From: Candidatus Solibacter sp.
Lineage (GTDB): Bacteria; Acidobacteriota; Terriglobia; Bryobacterales; Bryobacteraceae
Length of the DNA: 7,891 nucleotides
NCBI GenBank assembly: GCA_017883345.1
Contig: JADGNT010000206.1
Coordinates: 1-7,891, forward strand
Direction of reading: 5' to 3'
Shown piece by piece: positions 1-5,407 of this stretch. The notes under the pieces are model-generated. The model saw nothing but the letters and a program-made list of their open reading frames with translations. It was not told where the DNA came from and ran no database searches. How positions within the stretch are numbered: position 1 is the stretch's first letter; every line of letters begins with the position of its first letter. A program made the position numbers and the translations under genes.

Positions 1-1632
1 GGATTCGCACCAGCTTTCCAGCGTGCCGATCTCCGTCAGGCGCGCGCCCAGCTTCACCGGAATCAGGCGCTCCTCCACCTTCTTGCCGAAGCGGATCACG
101 GCATGCAGCGGCGCGTGCATGTGCAGGCCGGCATCGGCGGCGTCGAATTCCAGAACCTGGCCGAGAACGTCGCCGGTGCGCGTCAGAGAGCTGTACAGGC
201 GGAAGGAGACGGGCCGGTTGGCCACCAGTTGCAGCGCGTCGTTATCGATCTCCAGCGCCGTGCCTTCCTCGGCGCCGCGCGGTACCAGGCACACCGCCGG
301 GAACTTGCCCTCGCGCGGCTCGCCCAGCCCGATGTAGTACGTCCGCGGCAGGCCGCCGCGCACCAGCACGCCACTGCCGGTGGAGCGCGCGTAGGAGTAG
401 TAAGCCGCGCCCCGCGCCACCGCCAGATCGAGATCCGTGTTCTCGAAGATCTCCGGGCGCCGTCCGTACCAGTGGCCCACCACATCGGCCACGCGCTCGC
501 GCAGAATCTCCGGGATGAAGAATCCGCCGTTGAAGAGAATCGCGTCCGGCGTCTGTCCCGTGGGCTCCAGGAATTGGTTGAGGTGGCGCGTCACCGCCGG
601 GTCGGCGACGTAGGGCAGGCCGAGCTCGCGGAAGAGGCTGCGCTTTTCCTCCTTCGGCAGCTCGCCGCGCTCGCTCATCGGCAGGAAGCCCTCTAGCGCC
701 AGCTCCAGCGCCTCCTCGCGCAGGATTTCCGTCTTGAGCGATTTGCCGATCAGCGACGAGCCGCTGCCCAGCACCGTAATCTCCACAGACTTCAGATGCG
801 CATCGTTGAGCAGCTTCTCCTTGGCGGCGGAGCACTGGCGCCGCAGACCGCTGCGCTGGCGGATGGAGAGCGGCACGCCGAGCTTGCTTTCCACCAGCCA
901 GGCGAGCGTGAGATCCAGATTATCGCCGCCCAGCAGCAGGTGTTTGCCCACCGCGGTGCGCGTGAAGTTGACCAGGTCTCCCTCGCGCGACACGCGGATC
1001 AGGCTGAAATCGCTGGTGCCGCCGCCGACGTCGCAGACCAGCACGATTTGGCCATCGAACAGCTTCTTGCGCGATGTGGCGAGGTTATTGGCGATCCAGG
1101 AATAGAACGCCGCCGCCGGCTCTTCGAGCAGCGTGAGCTTTTCCAGACCGGCATCGCGCGCCGCCATCACGGTGAGTTCGCGCGCCTCTTCGTCGAACGA
1201 CGCGGGGACGGTGAGCACGATCTCCTGTTCGGCGAGCGGCGTGCCCTTGGCCTTGTCCCACTCCTCGCGGAATTTGGCGAGGATGCGCGCCGAGACTTCC
1301 ACGGGCGAGAGCACGCGCCCGGTCTCCTGCGAATCCCAGGGGAGAATTTTGGCGGTGCGATCGACATCGGGATTGGAGAGCCACGATTTGGCCGAGTGCA
1401 CCAGACGCGTAGGCACCAGCGCTCCCTGCTCGCGGGCGTAAACGCCGACGGGCTGGCCATCCTCCAAATAGAGGAAGGAGGGCAGGGTGCGGCGCGCTTC
1501 GACGCGTCCCGCGGCGACGAGCTGGGGCGTCTCGAAAATGTGCAGCGGCGGAAAGTCGCGATCTTCCGCTTCGCGTTCGTCGATGTATGCCAGGGCGGAA
1601 TTGGTGGTGCCCAGGTCGATGCCGATTTTCAT
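1..1632 (-). CDS. Hsp70-family (DnaK-like) ATPase, N-terminal part; runs off the left end
   Basis: The reverse strand is open from ATG at 1632 to the window edge (544 codons, no stop), so the C-terminus is missing. The Hsp70 actin-like ATPase fold is clear. The phosphate-1 motif IDLGTTNS lies at about residues 5-12, EEPAAAF at 170-176, the phosphate-2 motif VCDVGGGTSDFSLI at 199-212, GGDNLDL at 235-241, and the adenosine-side motif NGGFFIPEILRERV at 368-381. A lysine at 82 sits where the catalytic Lys of DnaK is expected. After the ATPase the chain continues past residue 420 with sequence unlike the DnaK substrate-binding domain. This resembles the long (about 900-residue) bacterial Hsp70 relatives with a C-terminal DUF3731 region, which is an inference because that part lies outside the window. 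The start is supported by a GGAA sequence 6-7 bases upstream and by the motif beginning at residue 4. Its role is probably ATP-dependent protein handling in the cytoplasm; clients are unknown. It is not canonical dnaK. Confidence 0.93.
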   Translation of the reverse strand, partial: MKIGIDLGTTNSALAYIDEREAEDRDFPPLHIFETPQLVAAGRVEARRTLPSFLYLEDGQPVGVYAREQGALVPTRLVHSAKSWLSNPDVDRTAKILPWDSQETGRVLSPVEVSARILAKFREEWDKAKGTPLAEQEIVLTVPASFDEEARELTVMAARDAGLEKLTLLEEPAAAFYSWIANNLATSRKKLFDGQIVLVCDVGGGTSDFSLIRVSREGDLVNFTRTAVGKHLLLGGDNLDLTLAWLVESKLGVPLSIRQRSGLRRQCSAAKEKLLNDAHLKSVEITVLGSGSSLIGKSLKTEILREEALELALEGFLPMSERGELPKEEKRSLFRELGLPYVADPAVTRHLNQFLEPTGQTPDAILFNGGFFIPEILRERVADVVGHWYGRRPEIFENTDLDLAVARGAAYYSYARSTGSGVLVRGGLPRTYYIGLGEPREGKFPAVCLVPRGAEEGTALEIDNDALQLVANRPVSFRLYSSLTRTGDVLGQVLEFDAADAGLHMHAPLHAVIRFGKKVEERLIPVKLGARLTEIGTLESWCES

Positions 1633-1669
1633 GCTAGTTCCAGCTTACGTGAGGCGCGGGGGGAGATGC

Positions 1670-1684
1670 TATGCGGATGGCATA
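1670..1684. promoter_or_regulatory. Dyad TATGC-N5-GCATA between the Hsp70 gene and the DUF433 remnant
   Basis: Five-base inverted arms (1670-1674 and 1680-1684) lie in the short gap between two divergently read genes. Antitoxin genes often carry such operators in front of their start, and this one sits about 19 bases before the DUF433 start at 1703. The arms are short and could arise by chance. Confidence 0.2.
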
Positions 1685-1702
1685 CTGAGAAGTGGATAGC
1701 CC

Positions 1703-1834
1703 ATGTTGGCACTCAGCAACTGGATCACCATCGAGCCGGGCAAGCGTGGCGGCAAGCCCTGCATACCAAGCCTCCGGATTACTGTCTGGGACGTTCCCGG
1801 CTGGCTCGGCGCCGGCACGACCGAGGAGCAAACA
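1703..1834 (+). pseudogene. DUF433-family antitoxin gene, 5' remnant
   Basis: The frame from ATG 1703 encodes WITIEPGKRGGKPCIPSLRI at about residues 7-26, then TVWDVPGWLGAGTTEEQ. This matches the N-terminal half of DUF433 proteins, whose hallmark is IxIxPGxRGGKPCIRGLRITVYDVLxWLAxGMxxEE. The family, about 75-80 residues long, normally continues with an acidic helix-rich tail of the type ILxDFPxLTxEDIRACLAFAxxRE. That tail is absent: after TTEEQ at about residue 43 the frame stays open to 1999 but is unlike the family and runs antisense to the DUF4258 gene. No DUF5615 (PIN-like) toxin gene, the usual partner, follows. A GAGAAG sequence at 1687-1692 could be its old ribosome binding site. The usual Arg-Gly after CI is Pro-Ser here, another sign of drift. 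It is most likely a dead fragment; a short expressed peptide cannot be excluded. Confidence 0.65.
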
Positions 1835-1866
1835 ACCCGCTGTTTCGTGGGATTCAGAAACGTCGG

Positions 1867-2082
1867 CTATGTAACACACGCTTCGGACTCGCCCCTCACG
1901 AGAAAGCTAGGCAAGTATTTGTCTTGCGGGTACGCTTCGAGGATCTCCAGCGTTGCCATCGCTTTGCGAATCATCCCGGCCGTTAGCGCGCGCTGCTGAA
2001 GCCGCATTGTCACGTGATACGTCCAGCGGACGCACCCGTTGCTGAGGCAGTCCTTGATGAACCCAAGTGGCGCATCCGGCAA
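1867..2082 (-). CDS. DUF4258-family small protein, probably C-terminally truncated
   Basis: The reverse frame encodes a block running LPDAPLGFIKDCL, then RWTYHVTMRLQQRAL, then LEILEAYPQDKYLPSFLVRG. This is the characteristic first two thirds of DUF4258 proteins: FI at the N-terminus, a WTxHvxxRmxxR core, and an E-x-YPxDKYLPS strand. The family usually goes on with a VFHxxxAxD...VRIVTxYxPD strand pair. Here the frame ends at TAG (1867-1869) right after GESEACVT, so about 25-35 residues are missing. I place the start at TTG 2082, because AAGGG lies five bases before it and a TATAAT sits just upstream; another in-frame TTG at 2097 would leave almost no leader. DUF4258 genes commonly pair with a YgiT/MqsA-type zinc-finger antitoxin gene, and none is present. 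Toxin activity is inferred from genomic associations of the family. The protein may be inactive. Confidence 0.65.
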   Translation of the reverse strand: MPDAPLGFIKDCLSNGCVRWTYHVTMRLQQRALTAGMIRKAMATLEILEAYPQDKYLPSFLVRGESEACVT

Positions 2083-2102
2083 TTGAGCCCTTGGCAAATT
2101 CG

Positions 2103-2108
2103 ATTATA
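2103..2108 (-). promoter_or_regulatory. TATAAT -10 box for the DUF4258 gene
   Basis: On the reverse strand a perfect TATAAT spans 2108-2103. Transcription would begin near 2097-2095, giving a leader of about 14 bases that contains AAGGG before TTG 2082. I see no good -35 hexamer 16-18 bases upstream. Confidence 0.4.
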
Positions 2109-2187
2109 GAACGTCAGCCGGAGCCGCCGCCCGGAGCGTTGGACCGATCAGCCGATTCCGCGTACTGGGGCTCCCCGCATCTGAACT

Positions 2188-2258
2188 GACGTGACCGGCG
2201 TGTCACAGGAGCAGTTCCAACTCGCCAGATCGGCACTCCTAGCCGGCGACGTGACCGG
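2188..2258. promoter_or_regulatory. 11-bp direct repeat and GTGAC-N6-GTCAC dyad upstream of gmd
   Basis: GACGTGACCGG occurs exactly twice, at 2188-2198 and 2248-2258, with starts 60 bp apart. The first copy is part of an inverted repeat, GTGAC at 2191-2195 and GTCAC at 2202-2206. The second copy lies where a regulator would contact a promoter firing near the gmd start. This looks like a pair of binding sites for one regulator, but no regulator gene is in the window. Confidence 0.35.
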
Positions 2259-2268
2259 AACACCATGA

Positions 2269-2284
2269 TAAGATAACCGGTTAT
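2269..2284 (+). promoter_or_regulatory. gmd -10-like TAAGAT and palindrome ATAACCGGTTAT overlapping the start codon
   Basis: TAAGAT at 2269-2274 is a reasonable -10 box and would place the transcript start at about 2281-2283, essentially on the gmd ATG, so a leaderless mRNA is possible. No Shine-Dalgarno sequence precedes the ATG. The perfect 12-bp palindrome ATAACCGGTTAT at 2273-2284 overlaps both the -10 box and the first two bases of the start codon, a position suited to an operator. No convincing -35 hexamer is visible. Confidence 0.4.
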
Positions 2285-3299
2285 GTCAAAACGGGCGCTG
2301 ATTACGGGAATCACCGGGCAGGACGGATCCTATCTCGCGGAGCTGTTGCTATCGAAAGGATACGAGGTCCATGGCATCGTTCGCCGAGTGGCCCTGGAAG
2401 ACCCGGAGAATCGTCTCAAACGGCTGGAAACGGTCCGGTCGAAGCTTCATCTGCACGCTGCGTCTTTAGAGAGCTACGCAAGCCTGCATCAGGTGGTGCA
2501 GAAATCGAGGCCGGACGAGTGCTACCACCTGGCGGCGCAGAGCTTTGTCAGCTACTCGTTCGACGACGAGTTTTCGACGCTGCAAACCAATATCAACGGA
2601 ACGCACTATGTTCTGGCTGTGCTGAAGAACCTGGTGCCGGAGTGCCGGTTCTACTTCGCCGGGTCTAGCGAAATGTTTGGCAAAGCCGACGAGGTGCCGC
2701 AGACCGAGCACACGCGCTTTCATCCGCGCTCGACGTATGGCATCAGCAAAGTGGCGGGCTTCGAGCTGACGCGTAACTACCGCGAAGCGTATCGAATGCA
2801 CGCCAGTAGCGGCATTCTGTTCAATCACGAGTCGCCCAGGCGGGGCTTCGAATTCGTGACACGAAAGATCACGTCCGCCGCGGCGCGTATCGTAGCCGGG
2901 AAATCGACCGAACTGCGGCTTGGAAATCTCGACGCGAAACGCGATTGGGGGCATGCCCGCGAATACGTGGAAGCGATGTGGCGGATGCTCCAGCAGTCGT
3001 CACCCGATGACTTTGTCGTGGCCACCGGCGAGATGCACTCGGTGCGGGAATTCGCAGATCTGGCGTTCCGAATCGTAGGGTTGGACTACCAAAAGTACGT
3101 AGCGATCGATGAGGAGTTATATCGCCCTTCCGAGGTCAACCTCTTGTTGGGTGACGCTTCGAAAGCCCAACGCATTCTTGGATGGAAGCACCAGGTGGGC
3201 TTTGCCGAGCTGGTTCGCGAAATGGTGGTGAACGACTGCCGTGCACTGGGTCTCACGGGGATCGCCGCGTCATCGGATGCCGAACTCCCGCCGCGGTGA
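2283..3299 (+). CDS. gmd: GDP-mannose 4,6-dehydratase
   Basis: The enzyme converts GDP-D-mannose to GDP-4-keto-6-deoxy-D-mannose in the cytoplasm. That product is the branch point to GDP-L-fucose, GDP-D-rhamnose and related sugars for surface polysaccharides. The 338-residue product has the usual length and is an extended short-chain dehydrogenase. The nucleotide-binding glycine motif GITGQDG is at residues 9-15, LAAQS at 83-87, SSEMFG with the catalytic Ser/Glu at 128-133, the YxxxK pair Y152 and K156, then NHESPRRG at 181-188 and VTRKI at 192-196. These last two blocks are diagnostic of Gmd among sugar-nucleotide dehydratases. The sequence follows the branch with YGISKVAGFELTRNYREAY and LRLGNLDAKRDWGHA. 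The ATG at 2283 is favoured because the Rossmann fold begins at residue 5. No fcl (fucose synthase) or rmd gene is adjacent, so the final sugar cannot be told. Codon use is more mixed than in the next gene. Confidence 0.95.
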   Translation: MSKRALITGITGQDGSYLAELLLSKGYEVHGIVRRVALEDPENRLKRLETVRSKLHLHAASLESYASLHQVVQKSRPDECYHLAAQSFVSYSFDDEFSTLQTNINGTHYVLAVLKNLVPECRFYFAGSSEMFGKADEVPQTEHTRFHPRSTYGISKVAGFELTRNYREAYRMHASSGILFNHESPRRGFEFVTRKITSAAARIVAGKSTELRLGNLDAKRDWGHAREYVEAMWRMLQQSSPDDFVVATGEMHSVREFADLAFRIVGLDYQKYVAIDEELYRPSEVNLLLGDASKAQRILGWKHQVGFAELVREMVVNDCRALGLTGIAASSDAELPPR

Positions 3300-3429
3300 A
3301 CGCCCTGGACACCCGTCCTCCCCCGAAACCCTTTGTAATGTTTTTGTCGCCACCCCCCGATTGCCGTACGGCCGCGCCGAATCCTGCTAATTTAGAAGAG
3401 AAAGCTGTCGATTTATCCGTTTCCTAGTC
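3300..3429. other. Intergenic region before the radical SAM gene
   Basis: This stretch holds no gene. TTGCCG at 3361-3366 and GCTAAT at 3386-3391 resemble -35 and -10 boxes, but the 19-bp spacer is long. A perfect palindrome GCCGTACGGC lies at 3363-3372 inside that spacer. No Shine-Dalgarno sequence stands directly before ATG 3430. An in-frame TAA at 3388-3390 with no other start codon after it makes 3430 the earliest possible start. I see no hairpin terminator for gmd. Confidence 0.35.
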
Positions 3430-5172
3430 ATGATTCAAACGCATCCCAAAGGAACCCAGGCCCGGATCCTGCTCTCCTCCGTCTTCGGCCCGTACGCGCA
3501 GGATGATGCCTACGGCAGCCGCGCCATCAACCCGATGGAGCTCTATCACAACCAGGTAACGCGCGGCCAGGGCTCGTTCTCCCTGCGCAGTTTCCACCGT
3601 TCCTGGGGCATCCTCATGATCCAGGGGAACATCTCCGCCCCCTGCGCCGTCCTGGACTTCCCCACGCGCGAGGCCTTTGCCCGCGAACTCACCGCCCACC
3701 ACTATGACATCGTCGGCATCTCGTCGATCATCGTCAACGTCGGCAAAGCCCGCGAGATGTGCCGCATGGTGCGCGAACTCTCCCCGGGCACCACGCTCAT
3801 CGTGGGCGGCCACATCGCCGCCATCCCCGGGGTGGAGGAAATGCTGGATGCCGACCACATTGTCAAAGGCGACGGCATCGCCTGGATGCGCCAATACCTC
3901 GGCGAAGAAGTCGACGCCCCCATCCACCACCCCGATTTCTCCTCCGCATTCGATTTCCGCGTGCTGGGCGTCAAAGTCCCCGAAGCCGCCGACACCGCCT
4001 CCGCCACCATCATTTCCTCGGTCGGCTGTCCCATGGGGTGCAATTTCTGCACCACCAGCGCCTTCTTCGGCGGCAAGGGCAAAATCCTTAACTTCTATGA
4101 GACCGGCGAGCAGCTCTTCCGCCTCATGGAACACGCGGAAAAAACGCGCAACAAGCGCTCTTTCTTCATCATGGACGAGAACTTCCTCCTCCAGAAGCGC
4201 CGCGTCATGGAACTGCTGGCCCTCATGAAAGCCGCCGGCAAGAGCTGGACGTTCAACATTTTCTCTTCCGCCAACGCCATCGCCAAGTACACCTATGACG
4301 AGCTGGTAGAGATCGGCATCGCCACCATCTGGCTGGGCCTCGAATCCCCGCGCTCCAACTACTCCAAGCTGGATGGCGCCGACACCATGAAGCTCACCCG
4401 CGAACTGCGCGAGCACGGCATCGTGCTGCTCGGCTCCACCATCATCGGCCTGGAACATCACACGCCGGAGAATATCAACCAAGAGATCGAGCACGCCATC
4501 GCGCACGAGACCGATCTGCACCAGTTCATGCTCTACACCCCGGTCCCCGGCACGCCGCTCTATTTCGAGATGGCCGCGCAGGGGCGCCTGCTCGATGTGG
4601 ACCTGGCCGACATCCACGGCCAGCACGCCTTCAACTTCCAACACGCCGCCATCTCGCGCGAGCAATCCACGCGAACGCTAGCTTGGGCGTTTCACCGCGA
4701 TTTCGAACGCAACGGCCCCAGCCTCTTCCGCATCTGCCGCACCACCTTCGCCGGCTACATGCGCTACAAGAACCACCCGGACCCCCGCATCCGCGAGCGC
4801 TGGCAGCGCGAAACCCGCACCCTGCGCCACGGCTGGGTCGCGATGCTGTGGGCCATGGAGCACCGTCTCACCACATCGAACCCCGCCGTATCCGCCCGGA
4901 TTCGCGCGCTACGCAAGGAGATGGAACAAGAATTCGGCCTGATCGCCGTAGCCGCGGGCAAGCTGCTCGGCCCCGTCCTGTGGTGGACCAGCCGCCGCGA
5001 AGACAAGCGTCTCGCCGCCGGCCAATGCTACGAGCCCGCCACCATCATCGACCGCCGCAACTGGGTCGAAGGACCGGCCCGGTCCGCACCCGCACGCGCG
5101 GTAGACAAGGTGCGCCGCCTGGCGCCTGACCTGATCACCTTGGAGCCAGGTAATAATCCCAGTTGTGATTAG
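3430..5172 (+). CDS. B12-binding-domain (class B) radical SAM enzyme, substrate unknown
   Basis: The 580-residue protein has two recognisable parts. Residues about 60-165 look like a cobalamin-binding Rossmann domain of radical SAM proteins, with YDIVGISSIIVN at 92-103, IVGGHIAAIPG at 124-134 and the D-HIVKGDG end strand at 142-149. It lacks the DxHxxG loop of classic B12 enzymes, which is common in this class. Residues about 190-400 form the radical SAM barrel: CPMGCNFC at 200-207 supplies the CxxxCxxC cysteines for the [4Fe-4S] cluster (C200, C204, C207), followed by WLGLESP at 301-307, STIIGLEHHTPENI at 336-349 and TPVPGTPLY at 370-378. A basic, helical C-terminal region of about 170 residues (410-580), with a hydrophobic patch near 503-519, has no function I can name. 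Relatives with this layout methylate unactivated carbons or join lipid tails; the substrate here is not evident. There is no operon partner, and codon use is strongly C-ending. Confidence 0.92.
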   Translation: MIQTHPKGTQARILLSSVFGPYAQDDAYGSRAINPMELYHNQVTRGQGSFSLRSFHRSWGILMIQGNISAPCAVLDFPTREAFARELTAHHYDIVGISSIIVNVGKAREMCRMVRELSPGTTLIVGGHIAAIPGVEEMLDADHIVKGDGIAWMRQYLGEEVDAPIHHPDFSSAFDFRVLGVKVPEAADTASATIISSVGCPMGCNFCTTSAFFGGKGKILNFYETGEQLFRLMEHAEKTRNKRSFFIMDENFLLQKRRVMELLALMKAAGKSWTFNIFSSANAIAKYTYDELVEIGIATIWLGLESPRSNYSKLDGADTMKLTRELREHGIVLLGSTIIGLEHHTPENINQEIEHAIAHETDLHQFMLYTPVPGTPLYFEMAAQGRLLDVDLADIHGQHAFNFQHAAISREQSTRTLAWAFHRDFERNGPSLFRICRTTFAGYMRYKNHPDPRIRERWQRETRTLRHGWVAMLWAMEHRLTTSNPAVSARIRALRKEMEQEFGLIAVAAGKLLGPVLWWTSRREDKRLAAGQCYEPATIIDRRNWVEGPARSAPARAVDKVRRLAPDLITLEPGNNPSCD

Positions 5173-5407
5173 GCGCGGGTAGTGCGGGGCATTGCGGCAA
5201 AGCGGTGAGTAGCGATCGTTCAATGGACGTTTCCGTACGTATCGTATAGTCGTATGGTTTGTGCCGGGGTGCGTGGGCGCAACGCAAATATTGCAGCAAA
5301 GAATCCCGGAACGCAGCCGTACAATAAGGGAATAGGCAGCCTCTGAGTTCGGCGTGTGATCCGCACCCGGTCTTGTGAGGTGTCGCGCGTAAGGTAGGCG
5401 CCCCATC
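5173..5407. other. Intergenic region, with candidate promoter elements
   Basis: No gene is seen in these 235 bases. Two -10-like boxes occur: TATAGT at 5245-5250 and TACAAT at 5320-5325. The second is followed by an A/G-rich run and would give a leader of about 75 bases for the gene at 5408. TTGCAG at 5291-5296 is too far (23 bp) to be its -35. CGTA occurs four times between 5234 and 5254, and TCGTAT is repeated 8 bp apart (5242 and 5250); this cluster may be a protein-binding site. AAGGTAGG at 5391-5398 is the likely ribosome binding site, nine bases before ATG 5408. No clear terminator for the radical SAM gene is visible. Confidence 0.35.

Noticed and set aside
1634..1879. Minus-strand frame after the DUF4258 stop, considered as its frameshifted tail
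   Set aside because: The stretch reading NVPDSNPEAW looked faintly like the end of DUF4258, but it is exactly antisense to the much clearer DUF433 block, so it is a shadow.
796..1986. Long plus-strand open frame (396 codons)
   Set aside because: It is antisense to the Hsp70 gene with its phosphate-binding motifs, and its translation is Arg/Glu/Ala-rich with no domain. High GC suppresses stop codons on the opposite strand.
3424..4665. Long minus-strand open frame (413 codons)
   Set aside because: It is the complement of the radical SAM barrel and cysteine motif. The Gly/Val/Asp-rich translation is what C-ending codons give when read backwards.
5173..5407. Possible small RNA or riboswitch (for example B12) after the radical SAM gene
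   Set aside because: I could not find a convincing stem set or terminator, and a B12 riboswitch would be expected upstream of a gene of B12 transport or use, not after it.
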